A stretch of DNA of 64,000 bases from Amphimallon solstitiale (taxonomy: Eukaryota; Arthropoda; Insecta; Coleoptera; Scarabaeidae). Position 1 is the first letter of the stretch. Every line of letters begins with the position of its first letter. Below are positions 33,715 to 44,420 of this stretch, one piece after another. The notes under the pieces were generated by a model. That model did not search any database, was not told the DNA's origin, and saw only the letters and a list, made by a program, of their open reading frames with translations. A program made the translations under genes and the position numbers. The stretch covers positions 30,226,749-30,290,748 of the forward strand of contig OY720685.1 of the NCBI GenBank assembly GCA_963170755.1, written 5' to 3'.

Positions 33715-34837
33715 TTAAATTTCGTATATACGAGGGCGGGTCAATATGTCCGTGACTTTTTGAATGAAACACAGGTTTTTGGATACAAAATCATTCTGTT
33801 TTACAACATAGTCTCCTTTGAGCTCTCTACACTTTGTCCAACGTTTCTCTAATTTTGTTATCCTTTCCAAAAAATAAGATTTGTCGAGGTCATCAAAATA
33901 GGTATTTGTTTGTGAGATGATTTCATCGTTGGAGTCACATCTCTTTCCGCCGAGCCATTTCTTTAGGTTTGGAAACAAGAAATAGTCACTCGGGACTAAA
34001 TCCGGAGAATGAGACAGATGAGGGAGCAATTCGTAGCCTAATTCAGGGATTTTTGCCATGGAAACTGCACATGTGTGCGCCCTTGCATTGTTCTGGCGGA
34101 AAATAACTTTTTTCTTGGCCAAATGCGGTGGTTTTTTTTCAAATTGTCATTAAATCGACTCAATAAGTTGGCATAATATTCGCCATTGATTGTTTTACCC
34201 TTTTGAAGGTAGTCAATGTGGATTATACCGCGTGCATCCCAAAAACGGTCGCCTTGACTTTATTGGCTGACAAACCCACCTTGGCCTTCTTTGGCGCCGA
34301 TTCACCCCGAGAAACCCACTGTTTTGACTGCTGTTTTGTCTCTGGTGTGTTGTGGTGGATCCACGTTTCGTCCACGGTTACGAAACGGAGCAAAAACTCG
34401 TCCATATTGCGGTTAAACAACGCCAAACACTCCTGCGAAGTTGTCACACGATTGCGTTTGTGGTCGATTGTGAGCAAACGTGACACCCATCTTGCGGAAA
34501 GCTTTCTCATACCTAAATCATCATTCAAAATTGAAACCACCGAGCCATATGATATGCCTATGGCTTCCACAATCTCTCGCACTTTCAATCTCCGATCGGC
34601 CAACATCATATCGTTAATTTTTTTAATTGTTTCGGGTGTAGAGACCTCTACTGGGCGTCCAGAATGTTCGGTATCTTCCGTGCTTGTACGGCCACTACGA
34701 AATTCAGTAAACCACTTTTTTACCATTGAAATTGATGGTGCAGAGTTCCCATAGTATTTATCAAGCTTGGTTTGAGTGATGGTTTTTTCCGCAAAAAAAT
34801 AATGCTTAATGAGCACGCGAAATTCACATTTTTCCAT
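33715..34837 (-). pseudogene. mariner transposase with two one-base frameshifts and a lost catalytic Asp
   Basis: First ORF 34837-34223: N-terminal helix-turn-helix region (SISMVKKWFTEFRSGR, GRPVEV, WVSRLL) and the first catalytic Asp in VTVDETWIHH (residue 156). Second ORF 34122-33715: FRQNNARAHT, where the family has DNAR, then HSPDLVPSDYFLF with the third Asp. Between the ORFs the family block beginning IIHIDYLQKGK is present in a third frame. The two breaks fall in homopolymers, a T-run before GGGATGCACGC and an A-run of eight, so they could be assembly errors. The second catalytic Asp reads Asn in the second ORF, however, so the copy is probably dead in any case. Confidence 0.9.
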
Positions 34838-35019
34838 TTTCTCCTCAAATCACGCTGTAGTCTGCTATTAATGGTTGTCAAACACAAACGAAATGACGCG
34901 GCTTGTTCAAATTTTCACAGGAGTCAACTGACAGATGTCTCTTGACAGGAGCAGTGTTGCCCATTCAGTTAAGAGGCGGGAAATTCAAAAAGTCACGGAC
35001 ATATTGACCCACCCTCGTA
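33729..35019 (-). mobile_element. mariner element
   Basis: About 1.29 kb, the usual size. The ends are inverted repeats of about 35 bp (TACGAGGG(C/T)GGGTCAATATG...) with one mismatch noticed, flanked by TA on both sides (33727-33728, 35020-35021). It carries the transposase pseudogene on the minus strand. Confidence 0.92.
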
Positions 35020-35128
35020 TATCCATGTTTTTAAAATTCCATTTAGTAGCCTAAAATAATTCGTTATTTCAACAAGTAAAATCAGTAAAGTAAATTATGT
35101 CAAGGAATAAGTGTCAGTATCTAAATTG

Positions 35129-36412
35129 AGCTCTGTCAACTTGGCGTCAATTTACATTGTATAAAATGTGTGTCAATTGTGCTCCATTTGTGCTCAATTA
35201 TGCCATTATTAATTTTACTTGTGCTCGTCTGTTTTCAGAGATTTTTAAAAAAATGGAACGGGGGCTAACTTGACGATTGGTCCCCCCAAAATTTTGAAAT
35301 TCTTTTTAAAATTCCGTGCCATAGCAAAGCACTCCAATTGTGCTCAATTGTGCCGTATACCATTTTTTTGCCAACCACTCACTTTCGAAGTTATATTTAA
35401 AAAAACAGTGCGTCACATCTAGAATTGCAGGCAGTATTAACAAAGTACTTTGATAGAACTGACAGACGCAACATCTGCGTAAAAACTGAATTTGTAAGTG
35501 CGACAACAACAAAAATTGAATACAACAAGCAGTAAATGTTGATAGAAGTAACTATACGAAATAACATTATGCTTCTGATAATAATATACCAAAGACCATT
35601 ACTACTGATGACATTAAATATGAACTAGGTGGCCTCATCGCTTACTCTGGGCCCCTTGGAGTCGTCGAGCAGAACGTCAGTGGCCACTTTAAAGCATACT
35701 CTTTCAGAATTAACGAAAAATGGGAAGTCTACGATCATTTACTGCAACGCAAAGTAGACTGCAATGATAGTGAGATGGTGTATCCATATGCAATATTATA
35801 TAGAATATAAATAAAAGTAAATAAATCTTATCAAAATAATCTTTTATTAAAATTGTAATAACCCAAGCACTTTTTTGATAAGTAATTATTCTCAAGAAGA
35901 ATGTGCTCCATAAAATTATCACATCTTTCTACTACTGTTGTTGAATGATATTCACTTTCGATCTTTTTTCTAATTTCCTTAAACAGTATAGCTGAGTCCA
36001 AATGAAACTAACAACAATTGAGTGCAAATGGAGCACATTTGATAAACATTTTATACTATACAAGTTATAACAAAGGTGCGGCAGGACAGTAGACTTTCGT
36101 CAGTTTCAGAACTTCTTTTTGGTATAACTTCAAAAGTGAGTGGTTGGCGGGAAAATGCTTTACGGTACAACTGAGCACAATTGGAGTGCTTTGCCAAGGC
36201 TTCATGTTTTAAAAAGAATTTCAAATTTTTGGCGGCCAATCGTCAAGTTCGCCCCCCCCCTTCGATTTTTTTTTAAAAATCTTAAAAAACAGAAGAGCAC
36301 AAATTACACTAATAACGGCACAATTGACCATAAATGGAGCACAATTGATACCCATTTTATTTATACTATATAAATTGAAACTGCGGGGGGGGGGGGGCAA
36401 CTTGACAGAGCT
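35129..36412. mobile_element. Non-autonomous element with inverted repeats of about 290 bp
   Basis: Left arm 35129-35410 starts AGCTCTGTCAACTTGG. The right arm, about 36120-36412, is its diverged reverse complement, including the repeated word TGAGCACAATTGGAGTGC and the GAGTGGTTGGC block. G- or C-runs sit at matching positions (CCCCCC near 35283 and 36247; a G-run at 36385). The interior of about 700 bp has no gene. A target duplication is not clear. Confidence 0.82.
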
Positions 36413-36439
36413 AAAATGAATCGTCCTCAATACACAACC

Positions 36440-37335
36440 TTCTTTTACTTTCTTATACGTAGTATAAGGAAGTATTGTGATGATGAAAATTTTCGACCTC
36501 GAGATTTTTGCAGATGTTCACGTTCACGTCCCCTGATACCGAAAAAGTGGTTTTTAAAAAAATGTCTGTGTCTCTGTGTGTGTGTGACCACGATAGCGGT
36601 CAAACCGCTGTAGATATCAATTCCAAATTTTGTATTTACGTGTATAATCTCCCTCTTGAGATCTGATTAGTTTTTCAGAAAATCGGTAGACCGGAAGTAG
36701 CAGTTTACTTCAGCGAAAAAATCGAATTTTGCCAATATTTCGTCAACTACTAAGTTTAAACAAATTTATAAAGAATTCATATATACTTAAAATTAAAATT
36801 AAGAATAATTTTATTTAAAAAGTTTTCCGAAATTCCTACCGGAAGTAGGTCTTTTACTCTTATCAAAAATCAGTTTTTTGCGAATATTTCGCAAGTCATG
36901 CTTTTTAGACAAGTACGTTACGGGTATAAAAGTATTTAAAACATAATTTTCAATATCTTTTGTATAAAAAAAATTTCAAAATTCAGACCGGAAGTACCAC
37001 TTTTACTCTTATCGAATAGCGATTTTTTTGCAAATACGTCGTAAGTTATGCATTCTATATAAATTTATCAAGAGTACAAAAGTATTTAAAACTAGATTTG
37101 CAATAGTTTTTGTACATATGAAATTTCAAAATTCGGACCGGAAGTAGCACTTTTACTCTTAGCGAGGAGCACTTTTTAGATAATATCTTGCAAAGTATGC
37201 ATTCTATAGAGATTTATTAAGAGAATAGAAGTACTTAGAATAGGATTTTGAATAATTTGTGTAAAAAAATTCTTAAAATTCTATAATTTGAAGCGCTCAT
37301 ACGTATAAGAAAGTCCTGTGGTGGCCACACCTCAT
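36440..37335. repeat. Inverted-repeat-ended unit with four tandem copies of a ~149-bp repeat
   Basis: The landmark ACCGGAAGTA recurs at about 36692, 36839, 36988 and 37138, a period of 147-150, each time followed by a TTTTACTCTTATC-like block and then CAAATTTCGCAAGT-like sequence; copies are diverged. The left end holds a hairpin (ACTTTCTTATAC and GTATAAGGAAGT around GTA) and the right end has TACGTATAAGAAAGT, its inverse. It looks like a small non-autonomous element. Confidence 0.75.
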
Positions 37336-38210
37336 TTTTTTGTATTATAATTAGTAACATCGATCTGCGTAATACAAAAGCAACATTATTTCATAAACTG
37401 ATCCTTTTTCCTCTTATCACATTTTGTGTTTCTGTTTGAATACAATTTTGAGCGCTAATACATGCTTAAAAATTTATCGTTCAAAGATAAGAACTGCCGT
37501 TATACACTTCCATATTTTAAATGGCGTTAAAGTATGCCGGGCACATTATTCCAAAGAAATTTTATAAGGAATTCAAAAGTGTATTCGGCATTTTTTGTCC
37601 GAGATAACAAAAAAGACAGTATTACCCCGTTCCTCCACAATTACTGCCTAATTCATTCACTGACAGTAAACGTATTCTTTGTTTGTCAAATTGGTGTTAA
37701 ATAAATCTAGGAACAAATTTTCTTGACATTATTTATAGTGTTTTGCATAGGTACTTTGACATTACTAGGTGTTTAGTATAAATATAAGAAATAAAAATGT
37801 ACCATAATGTAAAATTACTTTAAAATGCTTCTCAGTATATTTATAGAAAAATAAAGATCTAACCTTGAAGGTATACTTATCTAAGATCGTATCTTGAGTA
37901 TCTTTTTATGGTCTATATTATTCTTACTGACTATTTTTGTATAGCATTTTATTAGATTTTAAATCCAGAAAAAAGAAAAATTGACCTTCTTTATTCAAAT
38001 ATAGAGAGAAAGAGAGAAAGAAGAAATAAATAAACCGGCTTCATACAATACATCTCTTCCTTCGCCCGTTCGTATATTATGTGTTTGTATATATCATAGG
38101 TATATATTAGTCATATTATTAAATACATATCTAAGAAAAAATATGTGATGGTTACTTTGCTCTCTGCTTTTGGTTTATTTACGCAACAGTTTATAACAGC
38201 CACACGAACT
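37336..38210. other. No supported gene
   Basis: AT-rich sequence inside the composite block, with no ORF of interest and no repeat that I can identify. Confidence 0.4.
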
Positions 38211-38414
38211 ATTCTTCCGTAGATAGCGCAATGTGCCTTGGTTTTAAACTTGAATGCAGTCACGCGCGAAATTGCAATTTTTCATGTTTGGATAGTTAGG
38301 CGACATCTTCCGTTGACATTTGTAACTATTTTGATTGTCAATGGACTTGGAATATCTTCTTATACATAATCAATGAACTGGATGCAAACAGAATTTGATG
38401 ACGCGCACTAAATG

Positions 38415-38779
38415 AGCGTAATACACCACTTGAAGATAAATTAGATTTGACATATAATAGTAATGTGGTTTACGGTTTAGTATGTAATGATTGTAAACAA
38501 TTCTACATAGGTCAAACTAAACAAAGAATTAAAGAACGTAATACACAACATAAAAGTGATGTCCGAAATAAACCTAATGCATGTAAATTAGCATCACATA
38601 TATATACTACTGGTCATTCCATACTATTTGATCGAACTAACATCTTATATAAAGAATCTATTTTGACTAAGAGATTATTTCTAGAAACTCTTTGTATTAA
38701 TGTTTTTACACCAAATATTAACTCCAGATCAGACTCCCAAAATTTTAGCAACATTTATTCAGGTTTACTAAAATTATAA
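38415..38779 (+). pseudogene. Penelope-like element, GIY-YIG endonuclease part
   Basis: Open in frame from NTPLEDKLDL through VYGLVCNDCKQFYIGQTK, a GIY-YIG signature (GLV...YIG with Gln-Thr and a downstream Arg), preceded by SNVV as in Penelope-like elements. It ends at a stop at 38779 about where the family ends. This is most simply the missing 3' part of the fragment at 28641-29447, separated by the composite insertion. The endonuclease nicks target DNA for integration. Confidence 0.85.
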
Positions 38780-38798
38780 TAATAATATGTGTATAATA

Positions 38799-39251
38799 TG
38801 TGGGCGACGGTATGTCCGACGTATGTTCTGGCAAATATCGAGAGGAAGATGGAATGTTCCCGAGTATTACGAGAGTCTTGTGTGCCGGTATAAAAAGCAG
38901 CCGATACAGAGAAAGGGACATTCATTACGGGATTCATTGATTGCGGATGAGTAATCGCGGAGTAGTTCGGGATAAAGAAGTGGTCTCGTGGGAACAGTGG
39001 AAATAAATAGTGGTAGCCAAATAAATAAATATAGTAGTGCCGTCTTATATAAATAGAACTGTTATGTAAATAAATACGCACATATTAGTAGTAGTAAATA
39101 AATACCTGTGATAATTAAATTGTAGTAGTTTAAGTGTGTTACGTTAGTTTTTATATTTTTATATTGTTATATAATTTTAAGTATATAAATATACAGACTG
39201 TTTTAAATAAATAATTGCACGAGTTGTTTATTGGAACCCGAAAACGTTACA
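38799..39251 (+). repeat. Possible solo LTR
   Basis: About 452 bp starting (T)GTGGGCGACGGTATGTCCG and ending CCCGAAAACGTTAC(A), with TATAAAAAG at 38889 and several AATAAA words further on, as expected of a compact LTR. The flanks share AATAT(G) (38795-38799 and 39251-39255), compatible with a 5-bp target duplication, but the exact borders are ambiguous by one or two bases. Confidence 0.5.
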
Positions 39252-40021
39252 ATATGATGATCTAAAACATTCTGAATGTTATTTTTTCCTAACATTCTTA
39301 GACTAAATATATTTTTCAAATGCCCTTCGGAATTTTCATGTTTCGTAATTTTAGCACTAAGATGAATTAAGTCTTGTATTCCGTTCTTTGACCAAGACGG
39401 TTCACCACCAAACAAAAGACACGGAAAACAAAACAAAGTATTTTTAATTTCACACCCACAAATCCAGTCATTTTTCTGATAAATATTCATTTTGAATTTT
39501 CTTATAACGTCTTTACCTTTAACAGGTTGTTTATTTTCTAAACATAATTGAGGCATCGGTCGTTTAAAATTTTTTATTGCGATTTTTTCATCATACGTTA
39601 ACCGCGAAAACGTGTTATTCTGTATCGCAGACACGAAATACATCTTACAACAGCGTTGAGCAGACAGGAATCTTGCTCACATGCTATGTATTATACGATA
39701 TGGAACTAGAACAAAATACAGTTCTCCCCACCTTCAATGTAATGTTTAATGGCTTAACGCAGCACAGTAGCGCTTTGCTCATGGGTATGTTTCTCTCGGT
39801 GGAAGGGGTCTTTACATCCGTGCGCTGTTAGTCGTCATTATATCTGTGACGACGATGGGTGCATGTAGGTTGTTTCGCGTGCCGTACACCACGTTCCTGT
39901 TCAATAACTATGAATACGTAATAAATAAATACTTTCACAGTTAGTCGCCGCTTGGTTTGTTTTGTTTCAAAATTCCAGGGGGTGCAATTGCTCACTTGCT
40001 CTCATTAAAGAGCCGCCACTG
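39203..40021 (-). pseudogene. hAT-type (TTF zinc finger / ZMYM1-like) transposon, 5' fragment
   Basis: The minus-strand ORF 39643-39203 contains a TTF-type zinc finger (WICGCEIKNTLFCFPCLLFGG, then SWSKNGIQDLIHLSAKITKHE), the N-terminal domain of the hAT group related to ZMYM1-like proteins. True homology ends near LDHHI at about 39252, where the LTR-like unit begins; the final residues are chance read-through. The transposase core is missing. The element's 5' end is visible on the minus strand as CAGTGGCGGCTCTTTAATG from 40021, a hAT-like terminus. Confidence 0.8.
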
Positions 40022-40308
40022 TAACAAACATATATTTAACAATAAGATAGAATTTCTGTCGAAAAAGCACAAGCTCAAAATACTACAAAGTAGGTAATTA
40101 AACCTGATAAACACACAATGACTTAAGCCCGCCCATGTTTACTAGCACCATTTACAAAATCTTGTATTACATAAATGATGAACATAAAATAAGGTGACAT
40201 AAATAAAAATATGGATACATAAGATATCTAACAAATTTAGTAGATGTCTTTTCATCAATATATAATTAAAAGAGTGACAATTAGGGCTTAAAAATTAAAT
40301 AATGTTAA

Positions 40309-40590
40309 TTACATGGCTATAGAAGAAAACAAAAAAATTAAACCTGCAATAACTAAGACCAAATTGATTAATTTATTGTTGTCGTAAAACAAATGAGACT
40401 TCCAATGATATGGCTGCCTTAGCCTCCGTGGTGGCCTCATGGGATGGAGTGTCGGCACTGCATTTCTGTTTAAGCGTACTGAATGAGGGTGTGCATAGCA
40501 GTTTGTGTCAAAATGTAGGCTGCAGAGTTTCTTATTACATGTTGTACTGGCATCTAGCACAGGTTTCATGCCCATTTGCTGTTGTTTCAC
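40309..40590 (-). pseudogene. P-element-like exon with the second half of a THAP domain
   Basis: A minus-strand frame preceded by an acceptor (TATTTTATTATTCAG before 40587) reads KKLCSLHFDTNCY and RLNRNAVPTL, matching the C-x2-H-F and AVPTxF signatures that close a THAP zinc finger. The first half of the finger is not visible upstream and no transposase catalytic region follows. It adjoins the left inverted arm at 40840-41460, whose relatives at 29.8 kb lie next to the first half of a THAP finger, so both belong to a P-like family. The C-terminal hydrophobic residues are probably chance. Confidence 0.6.
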
Positions 40591-40839
40591 TCCTGAATAA
40601 TAAAATATAATAATTACAACTGTATACTAACAAATATCAACGATAGTATAAAGGCACGTTTCATTAAAGGAAACTGCCTAGGAAAATCATTAGGAAAAAC
40701 CATAAATGCTTCTGTACCAAGAAACCTGAAGTTTCTATTAACACTGCTAAACATCGATTGTGAAAAAACATAATATAGAAACTTACAAACAAGTAGTAAG
40801 TTTTTCGTGTACCTTAAAGGCTTTCTTATACACCTACAG

Positions 40840-41463
40840 GGTTAAACTGCAGTTGAGGTGACGGGCGACTAGTGTACCTTATAGAGCACCTCTAATTGAA
40901 CAACTTTTTCTTATAAAATTATCAATGCAAACATAGAGAAATGGAGATAAAAAATAAATTAGGTACTGACCGAGTCAATTTTGCAGTTTACATCTCATGA
41001 AAGGTATCCCATATAGATCATTGAAATGATAAAAATCACGATAATTGATGTTTATTTCACATAATAACACACAATTTAGGTCAATTTGTATGTTTTCTTA
41101 TGACTTTTCTGCGATTTTAAAAGCACCATCGAATGTCAACAAAAACAGTTGATATCATGTGATCTCATATTTACAATTTTGCTAAAATTCAATCAAAAAA
41201 ACCTACAAATCAAAGGTAATTGTTGTGTTGTGAGCTTAAATAAACATTAAAACAATAAAAACACATTTACTTTGTTGTATCACTATATTAAACAAATGGT
41301 GTGACCGCGGTTTCGACCAACATGGCATTAACGAACACAGTGTTGAATGAGACACAAAACTATGTTAAACTTAGTGTAAGGCAGTAATTATGAAGTAGAG
41401 GGGAAATAAATGGGATAATACACAATACATTATAACAGTTATTAGTCAATTATATATATATAT
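40840..41463. repeat. Left arm of a long inverted repeat split by the LTR nest
   Basis: This stretch is the diverged reverse complement of 58107-58545. Matching blocks in order include CACCTCTAATTGAACA, AATTATCAATGCAAAC, AAATTAGGTACT, TTACATCTCATG, CCCATATAGA, CATTTACTTTGTTGTATCAC and GACCGCGGTTTCGACCAACA. It ends in (TA)n at 41451-41463. Before the LTR insertions the two arms faced each other across a TA tract. Confidence 0.85.
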
Positions 41464-41715
41464 TGTACTAAAGTGGATATACTAGCTTTCTTAAGGTATC
41501 CCACAAATTAGCAACTCAATAATAAAATTTTTGAATTATAAAAATGTTATGTTCTATATTTTTTTTTATCTCAGGTTAAGTATTATATCTTTTAGTACTA
41601 TTGTAATTATTTTAAGATGCCTCGTACTAGTTCAGTATATTTTTATAATATCTACTGTCTATATTTATTTAACAATAAGAACATGAGACTCACTTTTAAA
41701 ATTATCTGTATTAAA

Positions 41716-43630
41716 TAATAATAATAATAATAATAAGAGAATTTATTGGCATTTGAACAAGATAAGATAATATACATTGAAAAATATGTAACATATAAAC
41801 TAATGTAACTAGCATATAAAATAAATGTATATATATATGGATAATTGCCTCTTGTCCCTATATAGCCAAATAGACTAAGTCGCCGTATTGTGATCATATC
41901 TTAAAGATATGATCACTTAGCGTTCTACCCTTAGCCTAGTAAATAAAGTGGTAATGAAATAAGGAATATTAATCACAAACATAACCAGAGAAATGATTAT
42001 AATGCTTATTGAAGACTACCCCACGGAAAAGAAATAACGTTTGGTAAAAGAAAAAGAAAAAGAGAGAAAAAAAAACGAAGAAGATGATTTAGAAAAAAAA
42101 AAAAAAAAAAAACACATATATACATATGTATATACATACATACAACCACATACACACACATATTCAGAAGAAGTTTCATAATAATTTTCATAATAATTTA
42201 ATCCTGTTTAGCTAGTGCTTTTGTTAGTTGTTTCCGGAGTAAATATCCTGAAACATTTAGATCTATTGTTGGGAGAATATTATTTAGCACTTTGGCTGCA
42301 CTATATGAAAAACTGCGTTTAAATATTTCCTGCTTGTGTTTAGGGATTGTCAAGTGATACTTGTGTCTCACATTCACGTTATGTTGTTGATGCCTGAATT
42401 TCATTTTATTATATAAATATGGTGGCATTCTAGATTTTAAAATATTTAAGAAGAATATGCTCTTGTGAAGTAGCCGTGTATTTGACATATTCAAGGTACC
42501 GCTCTCTTTAAGCCTACGAGTGACCCCTCTCCTGCCCCGAATGCCATGTATCAGCCGGATACAACTATTCTGCACTTTCTGAATCCTCATGGAGGTCTCC
42601 CTGGTTATGCAGGAATCGTAAACGACATCACAATAATTAAAATGTGACAGCACAAGGCTCCTGCACAAAAGCGACCTCGCTGTCTCGTCAAAAAGTTGTC
42701 TGTTAATATATATCATTTTCAAGGACATTATCGCTTTTCTTATAAGATACGATGTGTTTTGCTCAAATCTCAGCGCAGAGTCAATATGCAATCCTAGGTT
42801 CTTAATACAGTCCGAGATTACGATTTTTGTCGATTGAATATAGATATTCAATGACGCCTGGACTAACATACGCACGCGCCTAGGACCAAAAACGATAGCT
42901 TGGGTTTTATTAGGATTTATTTGGAGCTGATGACCACCACAAAACCGGGAAATGTTTTCCAAATCTCTGTTAATCCTCTCCTGACCCCAAAGGTATTCAG
43001 ATGGTTTGAATGATACATATAACTGCGTATCATCTGCATACAGATGGTATTTGCAATATTTGATAACGGATGGCAATGTCGAGGTATATATACTGAACAG
43101 CAGAGGACTCAAAATGGCACCTTGTGGAACCCCATTCTCCATAGTAATTTTATTTGATATGACATTATCTATTCTAACCTGTTGTGTTCTTCCCACCAGG
43201 TAAGATCTTAATAATTCAACAGCTGAGGAAGCCAAACCTTTTTCTTTAAGCATTTGTAAAAGTAGTTCGTGGTGCACAGTATCGAAGGCTTTGCTGAAGT
43301 CCAGCAAAACCAACACAGAGACGTTTCCATCGTCTGTACCCTTCAACACATCGTCCAAGATGTGAGCAAGAGCGGTAGAACAACTATGGCCTGATCTGAA
43401 ACCAGACTGACATTCTGGTATTCTATTATCATCTACAATATAACAACGAAGCTGATCGGTGAGACATCTTTCAAATACCTTTGATAGAACTGGCAATAAG
43501 CTGATTGGTCGTAGATCTGTAATATTCTCAACATTACCTGTCTTGGGAATAGGCTTAATAATAGACGACTTCCATACCTTCGGAAGAGTAGACGTATCTA
43601 CACAATAGTTGAAAATATGCAACACATAAT
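41716..43630 (-). mobile_element. 5'-truncated LINE inside solo LTR C
   Basis: A LINE in minus orientation. Its 3' end is an (TTA)n tail (plus-strand TAA repeats 41712-41738) and its 5' end stops inside the reverse transcriptase domain at 43630. The 3' untranslated region (41739-42197) includes a long A-run and a CA/TA-rich stretch. Comparison with LTRs A and B gives the borders to within a few bases. No target duplication is visible, and the LTR seems to have lost two or three bases at the junction. Confidence 0.88.
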
Positions 43631-43754
43631 ACCTACTTGATGCTCTTAATCCGGTCCTGGATACTTCAGTAGCAATTTTACTTGTAATAGTATTTTTATA
43701 ATTTGTAAGTTGGTATTCTGAATCCAACAGTACTCTATTTCTTATTGAATCCAA
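42198..43754 (-). CDS. LINE reverse transcriptase, 5'-truncated, fused in frame to LTR sequence
   Basis: 518 aa. From about residue 42 onward this is a LINE reverse transcriptase: LRPISLLPVLSKVFERCL, LLDFSKAFDTVHH (first catalytic Asp), NGVPQGAILSPLLFSIY, YADDTQLY (catalytic pair), then the thumb and a C-terminal region with LSHFNYCDVVY. The closest type is probably the CR1/L2/Daphne group, a tentative assignment. The endonuclease and the start of the RT domain are missing. Residues 1-41 (MDSIRNRV ... ASSRY) are not LINE sequence: they are encoded by the surrounding LTR, which by chance supplies an ATG and an open frame. The main RT motifs are unbroken, so this LINE copy is young. Confidence 0.88.
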   Translation of the reverse strand: MDSIRNRVLLDSEYQLTNYKNTITSKIATEVSRTGLRASSRYYVLHIFNYCVDTSTLPKVWKSSIIKPIPKTGNVENITDLRPISLLPVLSKVFERCLTDQLRCYIVDDNRIPECQSGFRSGHSCSTALAHILDDVLKGTDDGNVSVLVLLDFSKAFDTVHHELLLQMLKEKGLASSAVELLRSYLVGRTQQVRIDNVISNKITMENGVPQGAILSPLLFSIYTSTLPSVIKYCKYHLYADDTQLYVSFKPSEYLWGQERINRDLENISRFCGGHQLQINPNKTQAIVFGPRRVRMLVQASLNIYIQSTKIVISDCIKNLGLHIDSALRFEQNTSYLIRKAIMSLKMIYINRQLFDETARSLLCRSLVLSHFNYCDVVYDSCITRETSMRIQKVQNSCIRLIHGIRGRRGVTRRLKESGTLNMSNTRLLHKSIFFLNILKSRMPPYLYNKMKFRHQQHNVNVRHKYHLTIPKHKQEIFKRSFSYSAAKVLNNILPTIDLNVSGYLLRKQLTKALAKQD

Positions 43755-43914
43755 ACTGTTTACATTAACTTTATGTATAATAATTTACACTTCTAAAATT
43801 CCATATAATAAATCTGATTACTATAAATCATCATGAAATTCTCATTAGGTAAGAATAACTCCGTTTAAACGTTCGATTACCAAATCTATTATTTTTCTCT
43901 TTTATTTCTTTTAG

Positions 43915-44134
43915 GAATGTGATCTGTCAATTCTTTACATAACCTTGATGATGATAAAAAGAACACTGGCTATAAACTAACAATATATTTGTTTCCCTAT
44001 AAACACATATACATATTTAAATGACGTTCTGGATTATATATCATAAATCAATATTTAATACTCATAAAACTTGTTCAAATTGTATAAAGGACTATTTAGG
44101 ATGAGTTTCTTTTAAAGACGACGCTTTTAACCAT
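43915..44134 (+). other. Predicted antisense exon a in LTR C
   Basis: Bounded by a strong acceptor (TTTATTTCTTTTAG) and a donor (CAT|GTAAGT). The first 61 nt (43915-43975) are identical in the three LTR copies (46309-46369, 56215-56275), while the sequence around them differs between C and A/B. The strand is opposite to gag-pol of the family. The transcript is hypothetical. Confidence 0.45.
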
Positions 44135-44420
44135 GTAAGTATTTTAATATGACAGAAATTGTTAATATTTCTATAAACTTTACTAGTATACGATTATGAA
44201 ATTTATTATTTTAAGATAGGTAATTATATGACATTGAATAATTGAATTTAGTAATTTTATAGTTACTTGACCTTAATACAGAATTAAATATATATCAAAT
44301 TTGTTTCTTCCTTGTCTACCTATAATTCTTAATATACTATAAAACTTTATACGACCTTTCAAAATATATGTCCAGTTATCACTCGTATTCTTTCATGTAC
44401 TTAATATGTTTTACTTGTAG

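Larger units (their letters stand above)
30376..38412. mobile_element. Composite block bounded by diverged inverted repeats, inserted in the Penelope-like element
   Basis: 30497-30545 (ATTGATTATGTATAAGAAGA and flanks) reappears as reverse complement at 38345-38392. Outward, ACGCTCGTTTAGT near 30380 pairs with the reverse complement of ACTAAATGAGCGT near 38400. The arms are about 130-150 bp with gaps. Between them lie a hAT, a mariner, a 1.28-kb inverted-repeat element and a tandem-repeat unit, all nested insertions. What the host element was is unclear, as no transposase of its own is visible. Confidence 0.5.

Noticed and set aside
38755..39081. 108-codon minus-strand ORF over the LTR-like unit
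   Set aside because: Overlaps the end of the Penelope fragment and LTR-like sequence; Tyr/His-rich low complexity, no homology.
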